The position numbers and the translations under genes were made by a program. A stretch of DNA of 64,000 bases from Agrobacterium tumefaciens (GTDB taxonomy: Bacteria > Pseudomonadota > Alphaproteobacteria > Rhizobiales > Rhizobiaceae). Every line of letters begins with the position of its first letter. Within the stretch, counting starts at the first letter, position 1. A model generated the notes under the pieces. The model was not told where the DNA came from. It ran no database searches and was given only the letters and a program-made list of their open reading frames with translations. Where the stretch lies: NCBI GenBank assembly GCA_017744915.1, contig JAGIAH010000012.1, positions 84,794 through 148,793 on the forward strand, read 5' to 3'. Shown here piece by piece: positions 1 through 10,281 of the stretch.

Positions 1-558
1 GAACGCTTCCTTGAAGGTCGTGTTCGCGTTGGCGATGAGGAACAGGTTCTGGTTCGGAATGACGATCAGCGTATCAACGGACTTCTGCAGTTCCTCGATG
101 CCCTGTTCGGCAAGACGCATGCGGCGGCCGCCTTCGAAGTGGAAAGGCTTGGTGACGACGCCGACCGTGAGGATACCCTTGTTGCGCGCAGCCTGTGCGA
201 CGACGGGTGCAGCACCCGTGCCGGTGCCGCCGCCCATGCCGGCGGTGACGAAGCACATGTGGGTGCCGTTCAGATGATCGATGATCTCGTCGATGCATTC
301 TTCAGCGGCGGCACGGCCAACTTCCGGCTGGGAACCGGCGCCGAGGCCTTCGGTGACGTTGACGCCGAGCTGAATGACCCGGTCTGCCTTCGTCATGGTC
401 AGCGCCTGCGCATCCGTGTTGGCGACGACGAAGTCGACGCCCTGGAGGCCGGCCGTGATCATGTTGTTGACAGCGTTACCACCACCGCCGCCGACACCGA
501 AGACGGTGATGCGTGGCTTCAGCTCTGTGATATCAGGCTTCTGCAGCTGTATCGTCAT
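1..558 (-). CDS. ftsZ: Cell division GTPase FtsZ (5' part only)
   Basis: This is the N-terminal 186 residues of FtsZ, the tubulin-like GTPase that forms the division Z ring on the cytoplasmic face of the membrane; the rest lies beyond the window start. The nucleotide-binding [11 protein letters not shown] segment is at residues 21-31 and the tubulin signature GGGTGTG at about 109-115, both intact. The ATG at 558 follows a good ribosome site (AAGGA about 8 bases upstream). It is the last gene of ddl-ftsQ-ftsA-ftsZ, 91 bases after ftsA. Identification is certain; length and C-terminal tail cannot be judged. Confidence 0.97.
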   Translation of the reverse strand, partial: MTIQLQKPDITELKPRITVFGVGGGGGNAVNNMITAGLQGVDFVVANTDAQALTMTKADRVIQLGVNVTEGLGAGSQPEVGRAAAEECIDEIIDHLNGTHMCFVTAGMGGGTGTGAAPVVAQAARNKGILTVGVVTKPFHFEGGRRMRLAEQGIEELQKSVDTLIVIPNQNLFLIANANTTFKEAF

Positions 559-649
559 TTTAACATTCCTTCTTTCTCTGGCCGCATCGCCCCGCTGGCC
601 GATTCTTGAAACTCAACTCTGAAACCTCCGGCTTGCGCCACGAGGCTAC

Positions 650-1981
650 TCAAAAACTCTCTTTCAGCCATTGCCCCACCCGGGCTATCCGGCCGCTACC
701 CGTACCAAACGGCGAGAACATTCCGCCTTGCGCCGCATGAATTTCGATATCCGCCACCTGCGGATAGATCATCAGTCCGCAGGCGGTTGAAAATGCCGGT
801 CCCTTGGCCGCTACCGGAAGACCGGCCACACCCATGGGGCGGCCGATGCGAACGTTGCGGGCGAGAATGCGCCGTGCCGTTTCCGGCAACCCCGTCAGCT
901 GGCTTGCGCCGCCGGTCAGGACAACGCGCTTGCCGACGATGGGGCTGAAGCCGGACTTCTGGATACGATCACGGATCAATTCCAGCGTCTCTTCGATACG
1001 CGCCCGCACGATGCGGGTTACAAGGGCTCTTGAAACTTGCGATGGTTGATCGCGATCATCTTCGCCAATCGGCGGGATCGAAATCATGTCGCGCTCATCC
1101 GCGCCATTCAGCAAAGCCGAACCATGCACCACCTTTAGTCTCTCCGCATCTTCGATTCGTGTCGAGAGGCCTCGTGCAAGATCTGTCGTAACGTGATGAC
1201 CGCCAAGGCCGATCGCGTCGGTGTGGATGAGGCGGCCTTCGGCGAAAACCGAGATCGTCGTGGTGCCGCCGCCCATGTCGATGGCTGCACAGCCGAGTTC
1301 AACTTCGTCGTCGACCAAAGCCGCAAGACCGCTGGCATAGGGTGTCGCCACCATGCCTTCGACGGACAGATGCGCACGATTGACGCAAAGCTCGAGGTTC
1401 TTCAGCGCCGTGCGTTCGACCGTCACCACATGCATGTCGACGCCGAGAAGGTCGCCATACATCGACAGCGGATCGCGGATGCCGCGTTCGCCATCCAGCG
1501 AATAACCCGTCGGCAGCGAATGCAGGATAGCCCGGTCCTGGCGCATGGACTGCTGGCTTGCCGCCACCAGAACCTTGCGCAGGTCGCTTGCTTCCACTTC
1601 CTGGCCGCCGAGATCGATACTCGCGGTGTAGATATCGCTCGCCAGCCGTCCGGCCGAAACATTGACGATCAGGCTGTCGACGGTGAGACCCGCCATGCGC
1701 TCGGCCGCATCGACTGCAAGGCGGATCACACCTTCCAGCGCGTCGAGATCGGCGATCACGCCGGATTTCACACCACGCGAACGCTGGTGACCGATGCCGA
1801 TGATTTCGACCTTGTGGGTGCGACCGGGGAGGATTTCGCTTTCCTGACGCGGCGTAAGCCGGCCGATCATGCACACGACCTTGGTCGAGCCGATGTCGAG
1901 CACCGAAACGATGTGGCTGCGCTTGGAAGAAAGCGGCTTCAGACGAGGCAGGCCGAAATGGGAAGAACCGAAAAAGCTCAT
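650..1981 (-). CDS. ftsA: Cell division protein FtsA
   Basis: Actin-like ATPase (443 residues) that tethers FtsZ to the inner membrane and recruits later divisome proteins. The first phosphate loop (DIGSTK, about 29-34), the second (DMGGGTTT, about 235-242) and the adenosine motif LTGGASQL near residue 360 are all visible. The last eight residues (GQWLKESF) match the conserved amphipathic C-terminal membrane-targeting helix of FtsA. The start overlaps the ftsQ stop by 4 bases (ATGA), which implies translational coupling. A 91-base spacer separates it from ftsZ. Confidence 0.97.
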   Translation of the reverse strand: MSFFGSSHFGLPRLKPLSSKRSHIVSVLDIGSTKVVCMIGRLTPRQESEILPGRTHKVEIIGIGHQRSRGVKSGVIADLDALEGVIRLAVDAAERMAGLTVDSLIVNVSAGRLASDIYTASIDLGGQEVEASDLRKVLVAASQQSMRQDRAILHSLPTGYSLDGERGIRDPLSMYGDLLGVDMHVVTVERTALKNLELCVNRAHLSVEGMVATPYASGLAALVDDEVELGCAAIDMGGGTTTISVFAEGRLIHTDAIGLGGHHVTTDLARGLSTRIEDAERLKVVHGSALLNGADERDMISIPPIGEDDRDQPSQVSRALVTRIVRARIEETLELIRDRIQKSGFSPIVGKRVVLTGGASQLTGLPETARRILARNVRIGRPMGVAGLPVAAKGPAFSTACGLMIYPQVADIEIHAAQGGMFSPFGTGSGRIARVGQWLKESF

Positions 1982-2910
1982 GTGTTCTTCTCCGCTTTCT
2001 TGAGAGCCTTGGTGCGCGCATCGACGGCAGTCTGGCGGCGTTCGGCAGCGCCTTCGGTCAGTTGAATGGTCGTACGATCGGACAAACGCAGGTCTACCGC
2101 TGCGACATCGCGCGACAGGACCTTCTCCTCGAGATCGAGCCGCGCCAGCAATTGCAGCGCCTGCGGCAGGTTTTCTTCCGGCAGCTTGACGACGATGCCG
2201 TTATCGAGATGCAGATCCCAGCGGCGGCCGGCAATGCGCACGTAAGCGCGGACACGGTTGCGGATTTCCGGCCAGTCGGCCAACTGCTCGACGAAACCGG
2301 CGGCGCCCGTTTCCGCATCACGGCCAACGAAGAGCGGCAGGGAAGCGAATTTATTGTCGCGCAGCGGCGCGATGACGCTGCCGCTCTTTTCGATCAGCGA
2401 CAGTTCCGAGCCGTGCTGCCAGATGCCGAAGGCCTGACGTTCCTTCAGGCGAACTTCCACCGTCTTCGGATAGACCTTGCGGATATCGACGTCCTCCACC
2501 CAGGGAAGCTGGACGAGCTTGCGCCGCGCCGCGTCGATATCGAGTGCGATCAGCGAGGTGCTGCCGTCGAGGCCTAGAAGCTGGAAGACATCGATTTCCG
2601 AAGTCTGCAGATTGCCGGAAACCTTCACATCCTCAACCGCAAAACCAGCAGCCGATGTCGTGGTCTGGGTGACGATGTTGGTGTGGCCGCCGAGCGACAT
2701 GCCGTAAAGCCCGATCACCGCATAAAAGGCGACGGCCGAAAGCGTGCCGGTATGGGCGGGAATGTGAATGCGTCCGGTCGCGAGGCTGACACCGAAACGC
2801 ACGAAGCGACGCAGCGGACGCGGCAGCACCCTGCGATCGTCGGCATTGGCCGCCGCCGCGTATTGCTCGCGCTTTTTTGCCGTCGACTTTTTGCCGGTCA
2901 CCGCAAACAC
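1978..2910 (-). CDS. ftsQ: Cell division protein FtsQ
   Basis: Bitopic divisome protein (310 residues) that links cytoplasmic and periplasmic division proteins with FtsB/FtsL. A basic cytoplasmic N-terminus of about 55 residues is followed by one membrane segment (about 58-77), then a POTRA domain beginning at [11 protein letters not shown] (about 90-100) with the typical [13 protein letters not shown] segment, and a beta domain. The gene overlaps ddl by 13 bases and ftsA by 4, so the genes are tightly coupled. Length and order are typical of rhizobia. Confidence 0.95.
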   Translation of the reverse strand: MFAVTGKKSTAKKREQYAAAANADDRRVLPRPLRRFVRFGVSLATGRIHIPAHTGTLSAVAFYAVIGLYGMSLGGHTNIVTQTTTSAAGFAVEDVKVSGNLQTSEIDVFQLLGLDGSTSLIALDIDAARRKLVQLPWVEDVDIRKVYPKTVEVRLKERQAFGIWQHGSELSLIEKSGSVIAPLRDNKFASLPLFVGRDAETGAAGFVEQLADWPEIRNRVRAYVRIAGRRWDLHLDNGIVVKLPEENLPQALQLLARLDLEEKVLSRDVAAVDLRLSDRTTIQLTEGAAERRQTAVDARTKALKKAEKNT

Positions 2911-3824
2911 GAAGCGTCCTCCACCATCCAGCTGACAAGGTTACCAAAGGAGCGGCCAGCATGGGCCGCCATTTCCGGCACCAGGGAGGTCGGCGTCATG
3001 CCCGGCTGCGTATTCACTTCAAGCCAGATAACTTCGCCATCTTCTGAGAAGCGGTCGTCGTAACGAAAGTCTGAACGGCTTACGCCACGGCACCCGATCG
3101 CCCGATGCGCCATAACCGCCAGTGTTTGAATTTTTTGGTAAATTTTCGGTGAAATTTCTGCGGGAATGACATGTTTCGAGCCACCGGCAGCGTATTTCGC
3201 ATCATAATCATAGAAATTGTGACCGAGCGGCACCACTTCCGTGACGCCCAGCGCCTCACCATCCAGCACACCGCAGGTCAGTTCGCGGCCGTGAATGTAG
3301 CGTTCGACCATGACCTGATCGCCATAACGCCATTCCGACGAGGTGAGGATCTGCGGCGGATGCGACTGGTCTTCCTTGACGATCACGACACCGAAGCTCG
3401 AGCCTTCACGCACCGGCTTCACCACATAGGGCGGCGCAAGCGGATGTTCGCTGGTAAAATCGAAGCGGTTCATGACGCGCTCGGCAGCCACCGGAATGCC
3501 GGCAGCGGCGGCGACCTTCTTGGCCTGCGCCTTGTCCATGGCAAGTGCGGAAGCCAGCACGCCGGAATGTGTATAGGGAATGGCGAGATATTCGAGGATG
3601 CCCTGAATGGTGCCATCTTCGCCAAAGGGACCGTGCAGCGCATTGAAGGCGACATCCGGGCGCAGCTCGTCGAGTACGGCGGCGACATCGCGCCCCACAT
3701 CAACACGGGTGACCTTGTAGCCCTCACCCTCAAGCGCGAGCGCGCAGGCATTGCCCGACGACAGGCTGACCGGCCGCTCTGACGAAAACCCACCCAAAAG
3801 AACAGCTACGTGCTTGCCGCTCAT
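2898..3824 (-). CDS. ddl: D-alanine--D-alanine ligase
   Basis: ATP-grasp ligase (308 residues) that makes D-Ala-D-Ala for the peptidoglycan stem peptide in the cytoplasm. Visible family features are the N-terminal [16 protein letters not shown], the ATP-grasp [13 protein letters not shown], the substrate-loop residues [11 protein letters not shown], and the C-terminal [13 protein letters not shown] metal/phosphate segment. I chose the ATG at 3824 because it has an AGAGGG ribosome site and starts right before the conserved fold; the frame extends 26 codons further upstream without homologous features. It is the first gene of the ddl-ftsQ-ftsA-ftsZ block, behind a 544-base regulatory region. 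Confidence 0.95.
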   Translation of the reverse strand: MSGKHVAVLLGGFSSERPVSLSSGNACALALEGEGYKVTRVDVGRDVAAVLDELRPDVAFNALHGPFGEDGTIQGILEYLAIPYTHSGVLASALAMDKAQAKKVAAAAGIPVAAERVMNRFDFTSEHPLAPPYVVKPVREGSSFGVVIVKEDQSHPPQILTSSEWRYGDQVMVERYIHGRELTCGVLDGEALGVTEVVPLGHNFYDYDAKYAAGGSKHVIPAEISPKIYQKIQTLAVMAHRAIGCRGVSRSDFRYDDRFSEDGEVIWLEVNTQPGMTPTSLVPEMAAHAGRSFGNLVSWMVEDASCLR

Positions 3825-3917
3825 AGAACCCTCTGACACCAACTCTCCGTTACGGACCACGCGCGAACCGACCGAATTAAACGAACGGTGATTCTGGCAC
3901 ATGACCCTTGAGATCAG

Positions 3918-3958
3918 TTAAACGCCATTAAGGTTAATGAATCGTTTACTTTCGTTAA
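3918..3958 (-). promoter_or_regulatory. Cluster of CtrA-like TTAA half-sites upstream of ddl
   Basis: Four TTAA half-sites lie at 3918, 3928, 3934 and 3955. The best match to the CtrA consensus TTAA-N7-TTAA is TTAA-N7-TTTA at 3934-3948, about 110 bases upstream of the ddl start. A nearly identical 20-base element sits upstream of mraZ. CtrA is the cell-cycle response regulator of alphaproteobacteria; its binding here is inferred from motif shape only. Confidence 0.45.
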
Positions 3959-4303
3959 CCGCCGCGTCCAACATGCCGAGTTCCGTTAAAGAATCAGCAT
4001 CGATCCGGATTCCCTCCTTGGAATCAGAGAGTTGCGCGGATTGCAACATGCAGGTTTTCAATGATCGGAAATAAAACCGCGCTGGGGCGCCCGACAATCC
4101 GCGATGAAGGCAAGGTCGAAACGTTAACGGGCCGGATTATTCCCCAGGGAAAATTATCTGGCGTTTCAGCGTTTTAAATCCAAGGCCTGAATCAGTCTCT
4201 CAATCGCCGGAACGGCATCCGGCGACAGGATGCGAAGCCTGTCGCATTCATCAATCACATTATTTGCATTATTTCTTTTTTAGCATTCCATAGGAACAAA
4301 AAT

Positions 4304-4315
4304 TGCGTTAACGCA
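4304..4315. promoter_or_regulatory. Perfect 12-base palindrome upstream of the MHS transporter
   Basis: TGCGTTAACGCA is a perfect palindrome 53 bases upstream of the transporter start. It could be an operator for a dimeric regulator. No regulator gene lies beside it, so this is a suggestion from symmetry alone. Confidence 0.3.
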
Positions 4316-4368
4316 GTCATCGCCTCCCAAGGCATGACATTGCAATCATCCAAAATGGAACCAATACC

Positions 4369-5673
4369 ATGACCGACGCGATATCTCCGGTATCGCCGAC
4401 CGCTGACAATTCGAACGTTGTAAAGACAAATTCGCCTGCACGAGTTCTCACTGCCAGCCTGGTCGGCACGACCATCGAGTTTTTCGATTTCTACGTTTAT
4501 GCCACGGCCGCAGTGCTCGTGTTCCCCACCTTGTTCTTCCCGAACAACGACCCGATGACGGCGCTTCTCGCCTCCTTCGCCACCTTCTCCATCGCCTTTT
4601 TCGCCCGCCCGCTGGGCGCTGTGGTCTTCGGCCATTATGGTGACCGCGTCGGCCGCAAGACGACGCTCGTCGCAGCGCTGCTGACCATGGGTGTCTCGAC
4701 GGTCGTGATCGGCCTGCTGCCGTCCTATGAGACCGCCGGCGTTCTGGCGCCGCTGCTCTTGGCACTTTGCCGCTTCGGCCAGGGCTTCGGCCTTGGTGGT
4801 GAGTGGGGCGGCGCCGTTCTGCTCGCGACGGAAAACGCACCTCCGGGCAAGCGCAGCTGGTACGGCATGTTCCCGCAGCTTGGCGCGCCTGTCGGCCTGT
4901 TCCTCTCTTCCGGTGTCTTCTGGATTCTCCTGCACTTCATGTCGCAGGAAGCGCTGCTCAGCTGGGGCTGGCGCATTCCCTTCGTCGCGTCGATCATCCT
5001 GATCGCAGTCGGCATGTGGGTTCGCCTGTCGATTACCGAAACGCCCGATTTCCAGAAGGCGATCGAAAAGGAAGAGCGTGTGGCCGTGCCGGTCGCGGAA
5101 CTGTTCCGCAACCACAAGCGCAGCCTCGTGCTCGGCACCTTCGTGGCGCTGGCCACCTTCGTGCTCTTCTATATCGGCACCGCCTATCTGCTCTCCTACA
5201 ACGTCAAGGTTCTGAAAATCCCGTTCCTCGACGCGCTGGAAGTGCAGATTCTCGGCTCCATCGTTTTCGGCATCTTCATCCCGATCGCGGGCAAGCTCGC
5301 CGAGAAATTCGGCCGTCGTGAAATCCTGATCCTGACGACGGTGCTGATCGGCCTGTTCTCCTTCCTGCTGCCCGGCTTGATGACTGGCAGCGAAGGCTCG
5401 ATCTTCGTCTTCGCCGCTCTGGCCATGATGCTGATGGGCATGACCTACGGCCTGATCGGCACGGCGCTCGCCGCACCCTTCCCGACCCGCGTGCGCTACA
5501 CCGGCTCGTCCATCACCTTCAACATGGCCGGCATCTTCGGCGCATCGCTGGCGCCTTACATCGCCACATGGCTGCAGGTGAATTACGGCATGGGTTATGT
5601 CGGTTATTACCTCTGCGTATCCGCACTCATCACGCTGGCCTGCATTCTTCTGTCCCGCAAGGACGAAGTCTGA
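4369..5673 (+). CDS. MFS transporter, metabolite:H+ symporter (MHS) family
   Basis: Inner-membrane proton symporter of 434 residues with about 12 hydrophobic segments. The MHS hallmark at the first helix (GTTIEFFDFYVYA), the loop 2-3 motif HYGDRVGRK (about 83-91), the segment RFGQGFGLGGEWGG (about 135-148) and the repeat motif KLAEKFGRR between the halves place it in the ShiA/ProP/KgtP-like subgroup, which takes up dicarboxylates, shikimate, betaine or similar. The substrate cannot be read from sequence. It lies inside the dcw cluster between ddl and murB, convergent with the GGDEF gene, and ends at a shared bidirectional terminator. The ATG at 4369 has only a weak ribosome site. Confidence 0.85.
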   Translation: MTDAISPVSPTADNSNVVKTNSPARVLTASLVGTTIEFFDFYVYATAAVLVFPTLFFPNNDPMTALLASFATFSIAFFARPLGAVVFGHYGDRVGRKTTLVAALLTMGVSTVVIGLLPSYETAGVLAPLLLALCRFGQGFGLGGEWGGAVLLATENAPPGKRSWYGMFPQLGAPVGLFLSSGVFWILLHFMSQEALLSWGWRIPFVASIILIAVGMWVRLSITETPDFQKAIEKEERVAVPVAELFRNHKRSLVLGTFVALATFVLFYIGTAYLLSYNVKVLKIPFLDALEVQILGSIVFGIFIPIAGKLAEKFGRREILILTTVLIGLFSFLLPGLMTGSEGSIFVFAALAMMLMGMTYGLIGTALAAPFPTRVRYTGSSITFNMAGIFGASLAPYIATWLQVNYGMGYVGYYLCVSALITLACILLSRKDEV

Positions 5674-5693
5674 GCCGCAGGAATACTGACAGC

Positions 5694-5729
5694 AAAAAGC
5701 CCGCGAAACCTCCGTTTCGCGGGCTTTTT
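5694..5729. terminator. Bidirectional terminator between MHS transporter and GGDEF gene
   Basis: A 16-base perfect stem (AAAAAGCCCGCGAAAC and its complement) closes a 4-base loop. A-rich and T-rich flanks on the two sides make it work in both directions. It separates two convergent genes. Confidence 0.9.
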
Positions 5730-5758
5730 CTTGCTCACTTGCTCACTCAATTGCGCGC

Positions 5759-6568
5759 TTACGCCACGGCCTGGCGCCGCTCGACATGACCGCTCATGCA
5801 GACGCGATTGCGCCCTCCGCCCTTTGCCCGGTAGAGCGCCAGATCGGCATTGTGCATGACCTTGTCGAAAATCTCGGCGTCGCCCCTGAAGGCCATGCCA
5901 ATCGAAATTGTCACGGCGATTCGCAGACCCTGATACTCCACCGACATGGCCTCGATTGCGGCGCGAACCTTCTCACACATCTGCAGAAAGGCCAGCGGAC
6001 TGGTTTCCTGCACAACGACGAATTCCTCACCACCCAGACGGGCGACATGGGCCGGCGGACCGAAATGGTCGCTGATCCTGCGCGCCACGCTTGCAATGAC
6101 AAGATCGCCGGCGAGATGGCTGTACCGGTCATTTACCGACTTGAAGTGATCGATATCCAGAAAGGCGACACAATATTCGGTGCCGAGATTGGCGCACCCG
6201 GCATAAAGCCCGAGCCGGTTGCTCAGGCCCGTCAGGGCATCCGTATGGCTCAGATGCAGGAAGCGCTCATGGGACTGCACGAGAATTTGCACTTCCCTGG
6301 CATTCAGCCAGCAGACCAGCAGCGTCACCGTGAACGCTACGGCCCCGCCGAGCGTCACGCTCAACATGATCCCGTTGACGAGATCGGTCACCAGCCCGAA
6401 CTGCGACAGGAGCACGAGGCCGCCCGTACACATCACCACGACGACGATTGTCACAAGGCATGCAATGCGAATGGAGAATTCCAGCGGTTCAAGCCGCCGG
6501 CGGTCCTCCGGCGTCGCGACCGAAAAACTCATCATCTCGATCGGTTTTTTCCAAAGACCCAACATCAT
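5759..6568 (-). CDS. Membrane-anchored GGDEF diguanylate cyclase
   Basis: Predicted c-di-GMP synthase of about 269 residues. Two membrane segments (about 36-56 and 65-90) anchor the protein and leave almost no periplasmic sensor. A complete GGDEF domain follows: DALTGLSNR at about 110-118, the metal aspartate in FLDIDHF, and the active-site GGEEF at about 179-183. The RxxD product-inhibition site expected nine to six residues before GGEEF is absent (GPPA instead), so feedback inhibition may be weak. I chose the ATG at 6568; a TTG at 6574 with AGG five bases upstream is equally plausible. It lies inside the dcw cluster, downstream of the murB terminator. Confidence 0.88.
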   Translation of the reverse strand: MMLGLWKKPIEMMSFSVATPEDRRRLEPLEFSIRIACLVTIVVVVMCTGGLVLLSQFGLVTDLVNGIMLSVTLGGAVAFTVTLLVCWLNAREVQILVQSHERFLHLSHTDALTGLSNRLGLYAGCANLGTEYCVAFLDIDHFKSVNDRYSHLAGDLVIASVARRISDHFGPPAHVARLGGEEFVVVQETSPLAFLQMCEKVRAAIEAMSVEYQGLRIAVTISIGMAFRGDAEIFDKVMHNADLALYRAKGGGRNRVCMSGHVERRQAVA

Positions 6569-6682
6569 GCTCAAAAGTGCCTAAATCACGTAACGTCGTT
6601 GGTATTCCCTAATAAAAACGCATTGAATATCGGTGGGACGAGACCTGCCTCGCCCGCTCGCTCATTCCCCTTAATTATGGGG

Positions 6683-6731
6683 AAAAACTATTGATCGACC
6701 GTTACGATAAAGGCGACGGTTCGATCAATAG
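6683..6731 (-). terminator. Terminator after murB
   Basis: On the minus strand a 15-base stem with one bulge (arms at 6688-6702 and 6716-6731, beginning CTATTGATCGA) is followed directly by TTTTT at 6687-6683. It closes the mraZ-murB part of the dcw cluster, so ddl-ftsQAZ must have its own promoter. Confidence 0.75.
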
Positions 6732-6764
6732 CTATTTATCGCAAATTATGGCGGAAAGCCCGGC

Positions 6765-7730
6765 TCACGCTCCGAGGAACGGCTCAACCTCGCGGTCCGG
6801 CATGAAGAGGCCAAGGCGCTTGATTTCCCATTCCAGCCGGATACCCGACTTTTCGAACACGCGCTTGCGGATCGTTTCGCCCAGATATTCCAGATCATAG
6901 CCGGTCGCATGGCCGGTATTGATCATGAAATTGCAATGCAGCGACGACATCTGCGCGCCGCCGATGACCAGACCACGGCCGCCCGCTTCGTCGATCAGTT
7001 CCCAGGCGGAATGACCTTCAGGATTCTTGAAGGTGGAACCGCCGGTCTGTTCGCGGATCGGCTGCACGGTTTCGCGGTGATGACGCACGGCGTCCATATC
7101 GGCGCGGATCTTCGCCTTGTCTTCCGGGTAACCTTCAAACAGCGCGCCGGTGAAGATCAGACCCGCATCAGCGCCCGAATGGCGGTAGCTGTAGCCCATA
7201 TCCGCATTGGAAAGCACATGCTGGTTGCCCTGACGGTCGACCGCATAGACTTCCACCACACGTTCACGCGTCTCGCCGCCATTGGCGCCCGCATTCATGC
7301 GCAGCGCGCCGCCGATGGAGCCGGGAATGCCGTAATAGAAGTGGAACCCGCCGATGCCATTATCCATGGCCATGGCCGCAATATGCTTGTCCGGGCAGAT
7401 CGCACCGGCCTTGATACGGTTTTCGCCCGCAAGCTCCACCTGGCCAAAACCCTTGGCGGACAGGCGCACGACTACACCCGGAATGCCGCCATCACGCACC
7501 AGCAGGTTGGAGCCGACTCCAACCACGGTGAGTGGCACATCTTCCGGCAGAATTTTCAGGAAGGCGATCAGATCGTCGGTATCGTGCGGCTGGAACATGA
7601 CCTCCGCAAGACCGCCGGCTCTGAACCACGTCACGCGGTCCATGGGCGCATCCGGTGTCAGACGTCCCCGCAATTCCTTTACCCCGTCGCCGAGCCTCCC
7701 CAGCAATTTAACCCCATCGACCTGTCTCAT
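6765..7730 (-). CDS. murB: UDP-N-acetylenolpyruvoylglucosamine reductase MurB
   Basis: FAD enzyme (321 residues) that reduces UDP-GlcNAc-enolpyruvate with NADPH to UDP-MurNAc in the cytoplasm. Visible features are TWFRAGG (about 34-40), the FAD-binding segment [14 protein letters not shown] (about 69-82), the flavin loop [19 protein letters not shown] (about 134-152) and the catalytic-serine region [13 protein letters not shown] (about 227-239). It overlaps murC by 4 bases. It is the last gene before a strong terminator. Confidence 0.96.
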   Translation of the reverse strand: MRQVDGVKLLGRLGDGVKELRGRLTPDAPMDRVTWFRAGGLAEVMFQPHDTDDLIAFLKILPEDVPLTVVGVGSNLLVRDGGIPGVVVRLSAKGFGQVELAGENRIKAGAICPDKHIAAMAMDNGIGGFHFYYGIPGSIGGALRMNAGANGGETRERVVEVYAVDRQGNQHVLSNADMGYSYRHSGADAGLIFTGALFEGYPEDKAKIRADMDAVRHHRETVQPIREQTGGSTFKNPEGHSAWELIDEAGGRGLVIGGAQMSSLHCNFMINTGHATGYDLEYLGETIRKRVFEKSGIRLEWEIKRLGLFMPDREVEPFLGA

Positions 7731-9142
7731 TCAGACTTTCCTGATATGCTCTTCAATTCCGAAGGCAGCGCGGCTGCCCATTGCGTGATATTTCCAGCCC
7801 CCAAGAGAACCACAAAATCACCCGGCTTCGCAATGGCTGCGACCTGCGACGCAAGGTCTTCCCGTTTTTCGAGGAAACGGGCGTCGCGGTGGCCGGCGGC
7901 CTTGATGGCCGAAACCAGCGCTTCCGAGCTTGCGCCTTCGATCGGATCTTCGCCCGCGGCATAGACCGGAGCAAGGATAATCGTGTCGGCATCGTTAAAA
8001 CAATGGGCGAAATCGTCAAACAGGCTGGAAAGACGGCTGTAGCGGTGCGGCTGATGCACGGCGATGATGCGGCCGTTGCAGGCCTCCCGCGCCGCCGCCA
8101 GAACGGCCTTGATCTCGACGGGATGATGGCCGTAATCGTCGAAGACCTGCACGCCATTGGCTTCGCCCGTCAGCGTGAAGCGGCGCTTGACGCCGGCAAA
8201 GGAGGCAAGCCCCTTCTTGATGTCGGCTTCCGAAATACCGAGACGATTGGCGACTGCGATAGCCGCCGTCGCGTTAGAGACGTTGTGGCGGCCGGGCATC
8301 GGCAGGACGAGGTCCTTGAAGGAGAATATCCTGCCGGTGCGGCGACGGCGAATTTCCACGTCGAAGATCGAACGCGTGCCGTCGATGCGCACATTCGAGA
8401 AGCGCACATCCGCCTGCGGGTTTTCGCCATAGGTGATGACCTTGCGGTCCTCGATGCGGCCGACCAGCGCCTGAACCTCAGGGTGGTCAAGGCACATGAC
8501 GCCGAAACCGTAGAACGGCACGTTCTCGACAAACTGCCGGAACGCGGCGCGCACGGCGTCGAAATTGCCGTAGTGATCCAGATGTTCCGGATCGATATTG
8601 GTGATGACGGCCACATCGGCCGGCAGCTTCAGGAAGGTGCCGTCGGATTCGTCGGCCTCCACCACCATCCACTCGCCCTCGCCCATGCGGGCATTGGTGC
8701 CATAGGCATTGATGATGCCGCCATTGATGACCGTCGGGTCGAGATTGCCGGCTTCCAGCAGCGTCGCGACCATGGAGGTGGTCGTGGTCTTGCCGTGGGT
8801 GCCGCCGATGGCGATGGCATTGCGGAAACGCATCAGCTCGGCCAGCATTTCGGCACGGCGAACGATCGGCAGGTGTTTTTCCCGCGCGGCGATGAGTTCC
8901 GGATTGTTCTTCTTGATGGCCGTGGAAACGACCACCACTTCGGCGTCACCGATATTGTCCGCCGTGTGGCCGACAAAAACCTCGATGCCCTTGTCGCGCA
9001 GGCGCTGCACATTGGCGCTATCAGCCTGATCCGACCCCTGAACGCGATGGCCGAGATTGTGAAGCACTTCGGCAATGCCGCTCATGCCGATCCCGCCTAT
9101 GCCGATGAAATGCACAAGGCCTATGGCTTTCGGCATCTTCAT
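7727..9142 (-). CDS. murC: UDP-N-acetylmuramate--L-alanine ligase MurC
   Basis: ATP-dependent Mur ligase (471 residues) that adds L-Ala to UDP-MurNAc. The N-terminal nucleotide-binding motif [12 protein letters not shown] is at 11-22, the ATP loop GTHGKTTTT at 114-122, and the central-domain [11 protein letters not shown] signature at about 181-191. The C-terminal domain carries the DDYGHHP motif. It overlaps murG and murB by 4 bases each, consistent with translational coupling along the operon. Confidence 0.97.
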   Translation of the reverse strand: MKMPKAIGLVHFIGIGGIGMSGIAEVLHNLGHRVQGSDQADSANVQRLRDKGIEVFVGHTADNIGDAEVVVVSTAIKKNNPELIAAREKHLPIVRRAEMLAELMRFRNAIAIGGTHGKTTTTSMVATLLEAGNLDPTVINGGIINAYGTNARMGEGEWMVVEADESDGTFLKLPADVAVITNIDPEHLDHYGNFDAVRAAFRQFVENVPFYGFGVMCLDHPEVQALVGRIEDRKVITYGENPQADVRFSNVRIDGTRSIFDVEIRRRRTGRIFSFKDLVLPMPGRHNVSNATAAIAVANRLGISEADIKKGLASFAGVKRRFTLTGEANGVQVFDDYGHHPVEIKAVLAAAREACNGRIIAVHQPHRYSRLSSLFDDFAHCFNDADTIILAPVYAAGEDPIEGASSEALVSAIKAAGHRDARFLEKREDLASQVAAIAKPGDFVVLLGAGNITQWAAALPSELKSISGKSE

Positions 9143-10275
9143 GCCTCAACTCCTTCATTCTTCTTCTTGAATTCCTGTACGGACTGGCCGGAAGCAATCG
9201 CCTCCACCAGATCGGCCAGCACATCCGCCGCATGTGGCTTGCCGGTCGCCTTGGCCGCAGCCGCCGTTGCCGAAAGACGATCCGGCTCTGAAAGCGCCGA
9301 CGTCAGCAGGCCGGAAAGTTTCTGTGGCGACAGCTCCGCCTGCTTGATGACACTTGCCCCGCCCGCCGCCGAAAGCGCTGCCGCGTTCGCCGCCTGATCA
9401 TGGTCCAGCGCATGCGGATAGGGCACGAGGATCGACGGACGGCCGATGACAGAAAGTTCCGATACGGTCGAGGCGCCCGAGCGGCTGATGACCAGATCGG
9501 CCTCGCCGATACGCGAGGCCATATCGCCGAAGAAGGGCGAGACATCCGCCTTCACGCCAAGCTTCTGATAGGAGGCGATGACGCTGTCCTTGTCTTCGGG
9601 GCGCGCCTGCTGGGTCACGACGATGCGCTTGCGCTGCTCATCCTTCATCAGGCAGATCGCTGCCGGCACCGCGCTCGAAAAGAACTGCGCGCCCTGGCTG
9701 CCGCCGAAAACCACGAGCTGGAAGGTCTCGCCCGTCTGCGAAGGCGTATAGGGAATTTCAGATGCCGCCAGCACCGCCGGGCGCACCGGGTTACCGGTAG
9801 CAACCGTCTTGTCGGAATATTGGCCGTTGGCGGGCGGCAGGAAGCCACCGGCGATTGCCTTCACGCGGGCAGCCAGCGCCTTGTTGGCGCGGCCCATCAC
9901 CGCATTCTGCTCGTGAATGATCGAGGGGACGCCAAGTCCGGTCGAGGCAAGCAGCGGCGGCACGGTGGGATAACCGCCGAAACCGACAACCGCGACCGGC
10001 TTCAGTTTCGCCACCAGCCGGCGGGCGGCGCGCAGGCCCACCCACAGCTTCCAGAGCGACCCCGCCACGGAAATCGGGTTTTTCGAACCGATGGTGGCGG
10101 ACGGCACGACATGGATTTCATCGGCCGGGAACTTGCCCGCATAACGCTCGGCGCGGCTGTCGGTGACGAGATGCACCGAATAACCACGCGCTTTCAGCGT
10201 ATGCGCAAGCGCCTCCGCCGGAAATACATGGCCGCCGGTACCCCCGGCGGCAAGAAGAACAATACCCTTGCTCAT
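9139..10275 (-). CDS. murG: Lipid II synthase MurG
   Basis: GT28 glycosyltransferase (378 residues) that moves GlcNAc from UDP-GlcNAc to lipid I on the inner face of the membrane. The G-loop [10 protein letters not shown] is at 11-20, the second G-loop is in [10 protein letters not shown] near 193-202, and the sugar-nucleotide-binding segment [12 protein letters not shown] near 265 is followed by the [10 protein letters not shown] region. The ATG at 10275 is 6 bases after the ftsW stop. Confidence 0.97.
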   Translation of the reverse strand: MSKGIVLLAAGGTGGHVFPAEALAHTLKARGYSVHLVTDSRAERYAGKFPADEIHVVPSATIGSKNPISVAGSLWKLWVGLRAARRLVAKLKPVAVVGFGGYPTVPPLLASTGLGVPSIIHEQNAVMGRANKALAARVKAIAGGFLPPANGQYSDKTVATGNPVRPAVLAASEIPYTPSQTGETFQLVVFGGSQGAQFFSSAVPAAICLMKDEQRKRIVVTQQARPEDKDSVIASYQKLGVKADVSPFFGDMASRIGEADLVISRSGASTVSELSVIGRPSILVPYPHALDHDQAANAAALSAAGGASVIKQAELSPQKLSGLLTSALSEPDRLSATAAAAKATGKPHAADVLADLVEAIASGQSVQEFKKKNEGVEA

Positions 10276-10281
10276 GATCGT

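Larger units (their letters stand above)
3825..4368. promoter_or_regulatory. 544-base divergent regulatory region with six GANTC sites
   Basis: This gene-free stretch separates ddl (minus) from the transporter gene (plus). It holds six GANTC sites, at 3890, 3939, 3991, 4008, 4021 and 4190, five of them within 136 bases; random expectation is about one per 256 bases. GANTC is the recognition sequence of the cell-cycle methyltransferase CcrM. The site at 3939 falls inside the spacer of the best CtrA-like element. No coding potential is evident. The region presumably carries the ddl-ftsQAZ promoter and the transporter promoter. Confidence 0.55.
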
